Below, in pieces: positions 52,326 through 60,737 of a DNA stretch of 64,000 nucleotides. This DNA is from PALSA-505 sp036502085 (lineage in GTDB: Bacteria; Actinomycetota; Actinomycetes; Streptosporangiales; Streptosporangiaceae): contig DASXZD010000020.1 in the NCBI GenBank assembly GCA_036502085.1, positions 1 to 64,000 of the forward strand. Direction: 5' to 3'. A program made the translations under genes and the position numbers. A model generated the notes under the pieces. That model worked only from the letters and a program-made list of their open reading frames with translations, was not told where the DNA came from and searched no databases. Within the stretch, counting starts at the first letter, position 1; each line of letters begins with the position of its first letter.

Positions 52326-52639
52326 CCACGACCGCCCTCCTGGAGCGCAGGCTACGGAAGGCTCAAAGGGTAGTCGGCCGAGAGCAAGCGCGGCATGAAG
52401 CGGCTACGATGCCCCGGGCGGCAGACCGCAAGATCGGGATCGATGCGCATGGTCTGCTACCGAAGATGCTGCCGCCTAGTCAGAGGAGAGTCAGGGTCAG
52501 GGATCGTCCCATCGAAGCAAAAGGGGTCATAACGGGTACGACAAGCGTCACTAATCTGTGTTCGATTTGATTACGTTAACCCGCAAATTCTTCGCCTAGC
52601 AGGCGATTCTTAGATGATCTTGTGTAAGCTGTAGACAAA
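52326..52639. other. Intergenic, right part of the island
   Basis: About 310 bases with mixed composition and an AT-rich end (52560-52640). No supported frame, tRNA or integrase site proper. The AT-rich part may hold the promoter remnants of a lost gene. Confidence 0.45.
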
Positions 52640-52681
52640 CCGCGGGAACGCCGGATGCAATTGCGTGGGACGTTCCCGCGG
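52640..52681 (-). terminator. Strong hairpin after the GNAT gene
   Basis: CCGCGGGAACG (52640-52650) pairs perfectly with CGTTCCCGCGG (52671-52681) around a 20-base loop, 33 bases after the GNAT stop. There is no T-run, as is common in high-GC genomes. The loop contains GCAATTGCGT, which also occurs at the other island border. Confidence 0.65.
52657..52666. repeat. 10-base border repeat, right copy
   Basis: GCAATTGCGT in the loop of the terminator hairpin; the second copy is at 47873-47882. If the island integrated here, this would be the duplicated core. Evidence is only the match and its position. Confidence 0.3.
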
Positions 52682-52713
52682 GAGCGCCGGGCGCGCTCCC
52701 GGCCGGCCACTGA

Positions 52714-53550
52714 TCAGCCGGGCTCGGCGATCATCGCGGTGCCGATGCGGCGGAAGCCCAGGCCCTCGTACAGGCGGGCAACCGCATCGTCGGCCGCGGA
52801 CAGGAACACGGTCCGCGTGCCGGCCGCCAGCGCGGCCGCGGCGAGCGCCGCGGTCACCGCCGCGCCCAGCCCGCGCCGGCGGGCGATCGGCAGCGTGCCC
52901 ACGCCGGTGACCTCCGCGACGGTCCCGGCCGACTGGCAGCTCCCCGCGGCCAGCGGCCCCTCGTCGTCGAACGCGGCGGCCAGGACCGAATGCCCGGCAG
53001 CCAGCCGGATGCGGAGCATGGCGAGCGTCGCGGGGTCCTGCCCGGCGGCGATCTTGTCGCGTTCCGTCGCGCCGGCCGTTCCCACACCCGTGCCGGCGTG
53101 CGCGAACGCCACCTCGGGGACCGCGATGATCCGGCCGAGATCCGGCTCGTCCGGGCTGATCACCCGGACGCTCACCCCGGCGGGCAGGGCCGGGGCCGGC
53201 CGGGCGACGGCCAGCACGAGCAGCGGGTGCGCCGTCACCTCGAGGCCGGCGCCTGCGGCGGCCTCGGCCAGCTCGGGCGCGGTCTGCTCGATCCACTCGA
53301 ACGACTGGGGGATCTCCAGCTCCCGCTGGCGCGCCCGCACCGCGCGGACATCCGCGCCGGTGACCTGCGCCCGGGGTCCCAGCCCCGGCCGGGCGTAATA
53401 CGGCCAGCCCGGGCCGACCGGGACGAACAGCATCAGCGGCCCGTGCTCCTCGGCTCGGGCCCGCTGCCTCGGCACCGCATCGCAGAACGCGTCGATCAAG
53501 GCGATCAGCTGCTCGTCGTCCGGGCGACGTCCGCCCGCCGGGTCGGTCAA
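52714..53550 (-). CDS. GNAT-family N-acetyltransferase
   Basis: A 278-residue protein. The C-terminal GNAT domain has AGSCQSAGTVAEVTGVGTLP, then the acetyl-CoA loop IARRRGLGAAVTAALAAAAL, then FLSAADDAVARLYEGLGFRR. The N-terminal half is a degenerate second GNAT-like fold, FVPVGPGWPYYARPGLGPR followed by FEWIEQTAPELAEAAAGAGL. The start is TTG 53550 with GGGCAGG just upstream. The acceptor is unknown. A strong hairpin follows its stop. Confidence 0.85.
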   Translation of the reverse strand: MTDPAGGRRPDDEQLIALIDAFCDAVPRQRARAEEHGPLMLFVPVGPGWPYYARPGLGPRAQVTGADVRAVRARQRELEIPQSFEWIEQTAPELAEAAAGAGLEVTAHPLLVLAVARPAPALPAGVSVRVISPDEPDLGRIIAVPEVAFAHAGTGVGTAGATERDKIAAGQDPATLAMLRIRLAAGHSVLAAAFDDEGPLAAGSCQSAGTVAEVTGVGTLPIARRRGLGAAVTAALAAAALAAGTRTVFLSAADDAVARLYEGLGFRRIGTAMIAEPG

Positions 53551-53598
53551 CCTGCCCGCCTTCCGGTCGTTAGTGCTCGCTGTCCCGTCTGCCCCGGT

Positions 53599-53946
53599 TT
53601 ACCTTAGGCCGAGGTCGATGACAATTCCGGGCCGTGCGACGGTGACCGGACCGTCGTACGCTTGGCGGGCCGAGTCAGCGGGGACCTCGGTGGCGTAGGT
53701 CGCCTCGGCCAGGAACAGGTCCGCGTCGCGGGCCAAATCGGCCAGGTTATCGGACGGCCCGGTGTCGCCGGTGTAGCCCAGGGTTTGCCCGCCGGCGGTC
53801 AGCCGCAGGCCTGCATTCGGCATCCGGTGCGGCAGCAGCCAGGTATTTATTCCGAACGGTCCGGTCGCCAGCTCGACCAGGTAGCCGCTGCACGCCTGTC
53901 CCGCCGCGGGCCAGGCACCGCAGCCGCCGAGCACCGTCAGTTTCAT
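53599..53946 (-). pseudogene. MBL-fold hydrolase with two in-frame deletions
   Basis: 115 codons that stitch together three parts of a metallo-beta-lactamase-fold hydrolase: the opening LTVLGGCGAWPAAGQACSGY, then the middle LLPHRMPNAGLRLTAGGQTL and YTGDTGPSDNLADLARDADL, and the end YDGPVTVARPGIVIDLG. The HxHxDH metal site and the late His segment are missing, though the frame is kept. A single Asp of TGDTG remains. A catalytic enzyme is impossible; the gene may be decaying or repurposed. It is downstream of glnA by 25 bases. Confidence 0.65.
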
Positions 53947-53971
53947 GAGGGATTATCCCCCTCCAGAGCTC

Positions 53972-55396
53972 CTACACATCGTAGTAGAGCTCAAACTCGT
54001 GCGGGTGCGGGCGCAGCCGGATCGGGTCGAGCTCGCTGGACCGCTTGTAGTCGATCCAGGTCCCGATCAGGTCGGGGGTGAACACCCCTCCGTCCAGCAG
54101 GTACTCGTGGTCGGCTTCCAGGGTGTCGAGCACCTTGTCGAGCGAGCCCGGCACCTGCGGGATGGCCCTGGCCTCGTCCGGCGGCAACTCGTAGAGATCC
54201 TTGTCCACCGGCTCGGGCGGCTCGATCTTGTTCTTCACGCCGTCCAGGCCGGCCATCAGCATGGCGGAGAAGGCCAGGTACGGGTTGCAGGACGGATCCG
54301 GGACGCGGAACTCGAGCCGCTTGGCCTTGGGGCTGGCGCCGGTGATCGGGATGCGGACGCAGGCCGACCTGTTGCGCTGCGAGTAGACCAGGTTGACCGG
54401 GGCCTCGAAGCCGGGCACCAGGCGGTGATAGGAGTTCACCGTGGGGTTGGTGAAGGCCAGCAGCGACGGCGCGTGCTGGAGCAGCCCGCCGATGTAGTAG
54501 CGTCCGATGTCGGACAGGCCAGCGTAGCCGACCTCGTCGTAGAACAGCGGCGCGTCGTCCTTCCACAGGCTCTGGTGGCAGTGCATGCCCGAGCCGTTGT
54601 CACCGAAGATCGGCTTGGGCATGAATGTCACGGTCTTGCCGTGCGCGCGGGCCACGTTCTTGATCACGTACTTGTAGAGCATCAGGTTGTCGGCCATCTT
54701 GAGCAGCGGGGCGAACCGCATGTTGATCTCGGCCTGGCCGGCCGTGCCCACCTCGTGGTGCTGCATCTCCACCATGATGCCGGCGTCGATCAGCGTCCGG
54801 ACCATGGTGGCCCGCAGATCCGCGTAGTGATCCATCGGCGGCACGGGGAAGTACCCGCCCTTGTAGGGCGGCTTGTGGGCCAGGTTGCCGCCGGCCTCTT
54901 CGCGGCCGGTGTTCCAGGCGCCCTCGACCGAGTCGATGTAGTAGAAGCCGGCGTTCGGCCCGGTCTGGAAGCGCGCGGAGTCGAAGATGTAGAACTCGGC
55001 CTCCGGGCCGAAGAACACGGTGTCGGCGACGCCGGTGCCGCGCAGGAAGTCCTGTGCCTTGCGCGCAATGTTGCGCGGGTCCCTGGTGTACGGCTCACCG
55101 GTCAGCGGGTCGTGCACGAAGAAGGTCAGGTTCAGCGTCTTGTGCGTGCGGAACGGGTCGAGCACGGCGGTCGCCGGGTCGGGCAGCAGCAGCATGTCCG
55201 ACTCGTGGATCTCCTGAAAGCCGCGGATCGACGAGCCGTCGAACATCAGGCCGTCGGTGAATACCTTCGCGTCGAACGCCTCCACCGGCACGGTGAAGTG
55301 CTGCATCGTTCCCGGCAGGTCACAGAACCTGACGTCTACAAACTGCACCTTCTCGTCCGCGATGAACTTCAGAATCTCATCGGGGCTGCCGAACAT
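53972..55396 (-). CDS. glnA: Glutamine synthetase type I (GlnA1)
   Basis: A 474-residue dodecameric glutamine synthetase, the main ammonia-assimilating enzyme. Seen: LMFDGSSIRGFQEIHESDM, metal residues in FFGPEAEFYIF and HHEVGTAGQAEINMRF, GDNGSGMHCHQSLW, NRSACVRIPI and EFRVPDPSCNPYL. The adenylylation site is present: Tyr402 in DKDLYELPPDEAR, so GlnE, encoded in this window, can regulate it. The SD AAGGAGGG precedes ATG 55396. A double GlnR operator lies 73-110 bases upstream. Confidence 0.97.
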   Translation of the reverse strand: MFGSPDEILKFIADEKVQFVDVRFCDLPGTMQHFTVPVEAFDAKVFTDGLMFDGSSIRGFQEIHESDMLLLPDPATAVLDPFRTHKTLNLTFFVHDPLTGEPYTRDPRNIARKAQDFLRGTGVADTVFFGPEAEFYIFDSARFQTGPNAGFYYIDSVEGAWNTGREEAGGNLAHKPPYKGGYFPVPPMDHYADLRATMVRTLIDAGIMVEMQHHEVGTAGQAEINMRFAPLLKMADNLMLYKYVIKNVARAHGKTVTFMPKPIFGDNGSGMHCHQSLWKDDAPLFYDEVGYAGLSDIGRYYIGGLLQHAPSLLAFTNPTVNSYHRLVPGFEAPVNLVYSQRNRSACVRIPITGASPKAKRLEFRVPDPSCNPYLAFSAMLMAGLDGVKNKIEPPEPVDKDLYELPPDEARAIPQVPGSLDKVLDTLEADHEYLLDGGVFTPDLIGTWIDYKRSSELDPIRLRPHPHEFELYYDV

Positions 55397-55468
55397 GGTC
55401 CCTCCTTGTAATGCTGACGCACCTGTCGGATCTCAAACCGGGCGCGTTCTGCACGCTAGGCGGTGACC

Positions 55469-55506
55469 GTTTCCGCGCGGTGTCCCGGGTGTTTCACGGG
55501 TGTTAC
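55469..55506 (-). promoter_or_regulatory. Double GlnR operator of glnA
   Basis: On the minus strand GTAAC-N6-GAAAC-N6-GACAC-N6-GAAAC matches the two-site GlnR operator (gTnAC-N6-GaAAC twice, 6 apart). There is one mismatch, in the third element. It lies between glnA and the divergent RDD gene, 31 bases from the RDD start. Confidence 0.75.
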
Positions 55507-55536
55507 GTGGTCCTGGCATCGCGGTACCGTTGATTC

Positions 55537-55974
55537 GTGGCCGAACAGAGGCGGGCCGGTGGCTGGCTGACCGGGGTACTGACCGCGAAGAGCAAGTCCC
55601 GCTTCCCCGGTGAGGAGCTCGGGCTGCCCGAGCAGGGGCCCAGGTCGGTGTCCCGGATGGGCCGGCGGGTGGCGGCGCTGGTCATCGACTGGGTGCTGTG
55701 CTCCATCATCGCGCTGTCGACCTTGCACTCGCAGTACTGGACCATTGCGGTGTTCGCGGCGGAGGTCTACCTGCTCACCGCGCTGACCGGGTTCACCGTC
55801 GGCAAGCGGTTGCTGGGGATCCGGGTGGTCCGGCTGGACGGCAAGCCGGTCGGACTGGCATGGTCGCTGGTCAGGACCGTGCTGCTGCTGCTCGTCATCC
55901 CGCCGCTGGTGACCGACGGCGACCTGCGCGGCCTGCACGACCACGCGTCCAACACGGTAGTCATCAAGATCTGA
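55537..55974 (+). CDS. RDD-family membrane protein
   Basis: A 145-residue protein with the RDD signature RMGRRVAALVIDWVLCSIIA (Arg, Asp in the first helix), then EVYLLTALTGFTVGKRLLGI, RVVRLDG and a last helix SLVRTVLLLLVIPPLV ending in GLHDHASNTVVIK. Three or four helices are expected. GTG 55537 has TACCGT 6 bases upstream and no SD, so the mRNA may be leaderless. Located beside glnA as in other actinomycetes; function unknown. Confidence 0.88.
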   Translation: MAEQRRAGGWLTGVLTAKSKSRFPGEELGLPEQGPRSVSRMGRRVAALVIDWVLCSIIALSTLHSQYWTIAVFAAEVYLLTALTGFTVGKRLLGIRVVRLDGKPVGLAWSLVRTVLLLLVIPPLVTDGDLRGLHDHASNTVVIKI

Positions 55975-55992
55975 CCGGCCTGCGCCGGACCC

Positions 55993-56709
55993 TCAGCGCG
56001 TTCGCGGCCGGGGCATCTTGGGCTGGCGACCGGACTTCGGCATCGGGCCCTTGGGGGCCTGCAGCGAGCCGGGTAGCGCCTTCAGCCGGTAGTTCAGGTC
56101 CGAGACCGCGCCGGCCTTGAGGTTGCGCGGCAGCTTCATCAGGTGGCGCTGCAGCTTGCTGATCGGGATCTGGCCTTCGTTGTCGCCGACCTGGATGTCG
56201 TAGATCGGGATGTCGTAGGCCACACGGGAGACGCGCTTCTTCTCCGCGGCCAGCAGGCTCGGCAGCCGGTTCGCCGAGCCCTCGCCGACCAGGACGACGC
56301 CGGACCGGCCCACCGCCCGGTGCACCACGTCCATGTTCCGGTTGGCCGCGATGGCCGGGGTGACCGTCCAGTTGCCGCGCATCGTCTGCAGCACGGCCGC
56401 CGCGGCTCCGGGCTGCCCCTTGATCGCCGCGTACTGGGCGGACTGGGCGAACCGGCCGAACAGGATCATGCCGATCATCAGCCCGAGTAGCAGGCCGAGC
56501 GGGATGAGGTACCACTGGCCGGTCAGCACGCCCAGCACGATCAGGATCGCCATCGTCCCCAGCCCGGCCAGCGCGACGATGGGCAGCGCCCTGGGGTTGG
56601 CCTCGCGGACCATGCTGGCGGCCATCCGGAGCTGCTGGACCCGGCCGGGCGGCGCGCCGGCACCCGCCGCGGTCGCCGCGGCCGTTGTTTCAGGGGACTT
56701 CTTCGGCAT
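55993..56709 (-). CDS. DUF4191 membrane protein
   Basis: A 238-residue protein. After an Ala-rich start, two membrane helices occupy about 45-95 (LPIVALAGLGTMAILIVLGV, then YLIPLGLLLGLMIGMILF). A cytoplasmic domain follows, with AAVLQTMRGNWTVTPAIAAN, VHRAVGRSGVVLVGEGSANR and RVAYDIPIYDIQVG. This is the DUF4191 layout. ATG 56709 (MPKKSPETT) has TATATC 8 bases upstream and no SD, again suggesting a leaderless transcript. The conserved neighbour of lipA and glnA. Confidence 0.88.
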   Translation of the reverse strand: MPKKSPETTAAATAAGAGAPPGRVQQLRMAASMVREANPRALPIVALAGLGTMAILIVLGVLTGQWYLIPLGLLLGLMIGMILFGRFAQSAQYAAIKGQPGAAAAVLQTMRGNWTVTPAIAANRNMDVVHRAVGRSGVVLVGEGSANRLPSLLAAEKKRVSRVAYDIPIYDIQVGDNEGQIPISKLQRHLMKLPRNLKAGAVSDLNYRLKALPGSLQAPKGPMPKSGRQPKMPRPRTR

Positions 56710-56883
56710 GGGTGAAGGATATACGCCAGGGGTCATCCCCTCGGCTGACACGGCACGCGGGGCGCCGCCCCCGAATGGTCACGAAGATGTCCCTTCTACG
56801 TTCTTGTAGAGATTCTGGTCATCCGCGACGATGTGGGGGCGGCGGTCGGCATACCCCGCGAGACTCCGCCGCGGGAGGGTTCG

Positions 56884-59730
56884 ATGATCGGGTGGAAAGT
56901 ACGCATAACGGGCGGTGCCGCCGTCGTTGTCCTGTCGCTGTCCGGGTTCTACCTGAGCCCGGCCAGCGGTGCCCCTCGCCCTGGCGCCGGCTTGCACCCG
57001 ACGACGGGGGTCGGCTCTTGCACACTCATAAACTGGAAAAACTCCGACCATCCCATCCCGAACGCCAACTCCATCCCGCTGGGTCACCGTCATATGACCT
57101 ACCGGCCTGACAACTACGACTGCAAGGGCGCCCGCTTCGCCAGGCCAGGCGTGGAGTTCAGGAGCTTCCCGCAGCCGAAGAGCTTCCATATCACCAACCG
57201 GAAGACGACCGAGCTGATCAGTAGCTGCAAGTCGGTGTCGCTAGGGCAAGGCCAGAGCTTCGGCCCGGTAGGCGACGATCAAGCGAAAAAGTGCGGCAAG
57301 CAGCGGGAGACGGTGTGGCAGCCGACCGCCGCGGTCAACCCGCTGGCCCCCTTCTTCCCGCCGTTCAAGCATTTCGTGATCATCATGCGGGAGAACCACA
57401 CATTCGACGACTACCTCGGCGACTGCGCGACCACCATCGCGACGGGCTGCAACGGCAAGGTGGAAAGCACGAACCACATCAGCCAGGTGCCTGACCTGCA
57501 TACGCTGGCCAAGACCTACGGGCTGGGGGACGCCTACAGCACGGGCACGCAGCCGCCGAGCGGCCCCAACCACTGGTGGCTGTTCTCCGCCCAGTCAGCG
57601 TCCAGCTCGCAGCAGCAGTCGTATCCGACCGCCACCGGCACCGAGTTCGACCGCTTCCTGGGCGGTGACGCGGGCCCGTCCGACGAGGGCACCAACGCCT
57701 GCGCGGCTCAGACCGGCACGGGCAGCGGCACCAGCCCCTACACCATGGTCCTGAACGGGGACTTCTACTGGATGCTCAACTCCGGCAGCGGGTACTGGCG
57801 CAACCCCGCGACGAACAAGCTCGAGGTGCTGCCGGTGGACCGCCCCGGCACGACCATCCCCGAGGAAATCCACTACAACGAGTTCACCTGCGCGGGCCAG
57901 AGCATTCCTGACACGACCGTCGGGAGCGCCTACGAGAACTTCGTGAACACGAACGGGCTGCCGGCCTACTCCTACGTCGAGCTGTTCAACGACCATCCCG
58001 GCTCGTTCCAAGACATCCCGACCAACGACTCCGAGACCAACTCGATCGTCAACTCGATCATGGGCAACGCGGCCTACAAGGACAACACGCTGATCGTGGT
58101 CGCGGAGGACGACACCCAGAACGGCAACAACGGTCCCGACCACGTCAGCAACACCTTCCGGGTGCCGCTGGTCGTCATCGGATCGCCGACGTTCGTCAAG
58201 CAGCACTACGTCTCGCACGTCGCCTACACCACGAGCAATGTGCTAGCCGCGATGGAACGCGTCATGGAGAACGTCCACTCGGGCATCATCAACCCCAACG
58301 ACAGCCTGGCGCTGTCCACGTTCCCGATGACGACCGCCGATCAGTCGGCGCTCGCCGACCCCCTGGAGGACTTCTGGATCCAGGGCGCCAGCCCGCTGTC
58401 GGCCATGGCCTCCGGCACGCCGACGACGGGTAACGCGCCGGTCAGCGTGTCGTTCACCGGCTCGGCCACCGGCGGCACGGCCCCGTACTCCTACAGCTGG
58501 AACTTCGGCGACGGGTCCGCGGTGAGCACGGCGCAAAACCCCAGCCATACCTACACCGCCGCCGGGACCTACACCGCGACCCTGACCGTCACCGACAGCG
58601 CGTCGCCGGCCACCACGGCCACGGCCAGCGTCACCATCAACGTCAACGCCGTCGGCAACCCGCTGCAGGCCACCGCCGCCGCCGTGCCGACCTCGGGCCA
58701 GATCCCGGTGAACGTCGCGTTCACGGGGACGGCCACGGGCGGGACCCCGCCCTACTCCTACAGCTGGAACTTCGGTGACGGGTCCGCGGTGAGCACGGCG
58801 CAGAATCCCAGCCATTCCTACACCGTCGCCGGGACCTACATGGCGACCCTGACCGTCACCGACAGTGCGTCGCCGGTCCACACGGCCACATCGAGCGTCA
58901 CCATCAGCGCCACGCCCGTCCAAGGGGCACCGCCCAGCCCGCCACAAAACCTCACAGCTACCGCGGGTAGCGGCAAGGTCACCCTGAACTGGCAGGTGCC
59001 GGCCACCAATGGAGGCGTCAACATCACGTCCTACAAGGTGTACCGCGGGCTGACCAGCGGCAGTGAGACGCTGCTGACCAGTGGCGGCTGCGGTGGCCTC
59101 GGCGCCGTGCTCACCTGCACCGATACCGGCCTCACCAGTGGCCAGACCTACTTCTACAAGGTCACCGCGGTGAATGCTATCGGCGAGGGGGGGCAGAGCA
59201 ACGAGGCCAGTGCCACGCCCACCGGCACCGGCTGCACGCCGGCGCAGTTGCTGGGCAACCCCGGGTTCGAGAACGGCAGCTCCAACCCCGCACCGTGGTC
59301 GCTCACCTCGACCCACTCGCCCCTGTCGATAATCAGCGACAGCTCCCTGGAACCGCCGCACGGCGGAACGTGGGACGCCTGGCTCGACGGCTGGGGCACC
59401 ACCACCACCGACACCGTCTCGCAGAAGGTCACGCTGCCGGCCGGGTGCTCCACCTACAACTTCAGCTACTGGCTGCACATCAATACGGCGGAGACCAGCA
59501 CGACGACCAAGTACGACACGCTGAAGGTGCAGGTGCTCAACAGTTCCGGCACGGTGCTGGCCACGCTGCATACGTACTCCAACCTCGACCACAACACCGG
59601 CTACGCCCGGCACAGCTTCTCGCTGAGCAGCTACGCCGGACAGACCGTCACGCTGAAGTTCACCGGCGCCGAGGACTTCGAGAAGCAGACCTCGTTCGTC
59701 ATCGACGACACAGGGCTCAACGTGAGCTGA
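56884..59730 (+). CDS. Secreted phosphoesterase with PKD, FnIII and C-terminal binding domains
   Basis: A 948-residue exported protein. Signal peptide: IGWKVRITGGAAVVVLSLSG. The catalytic domain is of the PF04185 phosphoesterase type (FKHFVIIMRENHTFDDYLGD, GPNHWWLFSAQSAS, then VVAEDDTQNGNNGPDHVSNT with metal-ligand candidates) up to about 500. Two PKD domains follow, each with SYSWNFGDGSAVSTAQNPSH, at about 515-690. A fibronectin III domain starts at about 695 (PPSPPQNLTATAGSGKVTLN). The C-terminal jelly-roll binding region starts near 795 (LLGNPGFENGSSNPAPWSL). ATG 56884 has GGGAGGG 4 bases upstream. Probably an extracellular phosphatase or phospholipase bound to a polymer. Confidence 0.85.
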   Translation: MIGWKVRITGGAAVVVLSLSGFYLSPASGAPRPGAGLHPTTGVGSCTLINWKNSDHPIPNANSIPLGHRHMTYRPDNYDCKGARFARPGVEFRSFPQPKSFHITNRKTTELISSCKSVSLGQGQSFGPVGDDQAKKCGKQRETVWQPTAAVNPLAPFFPPFKHFVIIMRENHTFDDYLGDCATTIATGCNGKVESTNHISQVPDLHTLAKTYGLGDAYSTGTQPPSGPNHWWLFSAQSASSSQQQSYPTATGTEFDRFLGGDAGPSDEGTNACAAQTGTGSGTSPYTMVLNGDFYWMLNSGSGYWRNPATNKLEVLPVDRPGTTIPEEIHYNEFTCAGQSIPDTTVGSAYENFVNTNGLPAYSYVELFNDHPGSFQDIPTNDSETNSIVNSIMGNAAYKDNTLIVVAEDDTQNGNNGPDHVSNTFRVPLVVIGSPTFVKQHYVSHVAYTTSNVLAAMERVMENVHSGIINPNDSLALSTFPMTTADQSALADPLEDFWIQGASPLSAMASGTPTTGNAPVSVSFTGSATGGTAPYSYSWNFGDGSAVSTAQNPSHTYTAAGTYTATLTVTDSASPATTATASVTINVNAVGNPLQATAAAVPTSGQIPVNVAFTGTATGGTPPYSYSWNFGDGSAVSTAQNPSHSYTVAGTYMATLTVTDSASPVHTATSSVTISATPVQGAPPSPPQNLTATAGSGKVTLNWQVPATNGGVNITSYKVYRGLTSGSETLLTSGGCGGLGAVLTCTDTGLTSGQTYFYKVTAVNAIGEGGQSNEASATPTGTGCTPAQLLGNPGFENGSSNPAPWSLTSTHSPLSIISDSSLEPPHGGTWDAWLDGWGTTTTDTVSQKVTLPAGCSTYNFSYWLHINTAETSTTTKYDTLKVQVLNSSGTVLATLHTYSNLDHNTGYARHSFSLSSYAGQTVTLKFTGAEDFEKQTSFVIDDTGLNVS

Positions 59731-59746
59731 CCTGCCGATCCGAAAC

Positions 59747-60667
59747 CTAGCGGGACCCGGCCGCCTCAGCGTAGAGGCGGCCGGCCCGGTAGGAGGAACG
59801 GACGAGCGGGCCGGACATGACCCCGGCGAAGCCCAGGCCGAGCGCGGCCTCCCGCAGCTCGACGAACTCCTCGGGGCGCACCCAGCGCTGCACCGGATGA
59901 TGGCGCGGTGACGGCCGCAGGTACTGGGTAATGGTCAGCAGCTCGCAGCCGGCCGCGCGCAGGTCGGCCATGGCCGACAGGATCTCGTCCCGCTCCTCGC
60001 CGAGGCCGAGGATCAGGTTGGACTTCGTGACCAGGCCCGCCTTCCCGGCCGCGCGCAGCACGTCCAGGGACCGGTCGTAGCGGAAGCCCGGCCTGATCCG
60101 GCGGAAGATCCGCGGCACGGTCTCTATGTTGTGACCGAGAACCTCCGGGCGTGCGTCGAAGACCCGCGACAGCCGTTCGGAATCCGCATTGAAATCCGGG
60201 ATCAGCAGCTCGACTCCGCAACCGGGCACGGCCCGGTGGATCTCGCGGCAAGTCTGCGCGTACAGCCACGCTCCGCCGTCGGCCAGGTCGTCCCTGGCCA
60301 CTCCGGTCACCGTCGCGTAGGCCAGGCCCATCGCGGCCACCGACTCGGCCACCCGCAGCGGCTCGCCGGCATCAAGCGGGGCGGGCTTGCCGGTGTCGAT
60401 CTGGCAGAAGTCGCAGCGCCGGGTGCACTGATCGCCGCCGATCAGGAACGTCGCCTCGCGGTCTTCCCAGCACTCGAAGATGTTCGGGCAGCCGGCTTGC
60501 TCGCACACCGTGTGCAGGCCCTCGCTGCGGACCAGGTCCTTCAGCGCGGTGTACTGGGGGCCGGTGCGCAGCCGCGTCTTGATCCACGGGGGCTTGCGCT
60601 CGATCGGCGTCTGGCTGTTGCGGGCCTCCAGCCGCAGCATCCGCCGTCCCTCTGGTGCGAGTACCAC
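59747..60667 (-). CDS. lipA: Lipoyl synthase
   Basis: A 306-residue radical-SAM enzyme that inserts two sulphurs into octanoyl-lysine. Both clusters are visible: the auxiliary set in TVCEQAGCPNIFECW and the radical-SAM set in CTRRCDFCQIDTGKP. VTGVARDDLADGGAWLYA, HNIETVPRIFRRIRPG, KSNLILGLGEERDEI and the C-terminal Ser in GPLVRSSYRAG complete the pattern. GTG 60667 gives MVLAPEGRRMLRLEARN. It is 62 bases after lipB, in one operon. Confidence 0.97.
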   Translation of the reverse strand: MVLAPEGRRMLRLEARNSQTPIERKPPWIKTRLRTGPQYTALKDLVRSEGLHTVCEQAGCPNIFECWEDREATFLIGGDQCTRRCDFCQIDTGKPAPLDAGEPLRVAESVAAMGLAYATVTGVARDDLADGGAWLYAQTCREIHRAVPGCGVELLIPDFNADSERLSRVFDARPEVLGHNIETVPRIFRRIRPGFRYDRSLDVLRAAGKAGLVTKSNLILGLGEERDEILSAMADLRAAGCELLTITQYLRPSPRHHPVQRWVRPEEFVELREAALGLGFAGVMSGPLVRSSYRAGRLYAEAAGSR

Positions 60668-60705
60668 AGCCTCAGGGTACGTTCCCCGCGGCGCTGCCCG
60701 TTCCC

Positions 60706-60737
60706 GGCCCTAGGTGGCCCTAGGTGGCCCTAGGTGG
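60706..60737. repeat. Three 10-base repeats across the lipB stop codon
   Basis: GGCCCTAGGT occurs three times in tandem (60706, 60716, 60726). On the minus strand the TAG of the repeat supplies the lipB stop codon (60730-60732). The remaining copies lie in the lipB-lipA spacer. Confidence 0.8.

Noticed and set aside
53945..55411. 488-codon plus-strand frame over glnA, and similar long frames over nadE (25948-27396) and glnA2 (27489-29120)
   Set aside because: Antisense to well-conserved enzymes; Arg/Gly/Val/Ala-rich composition without motifs.
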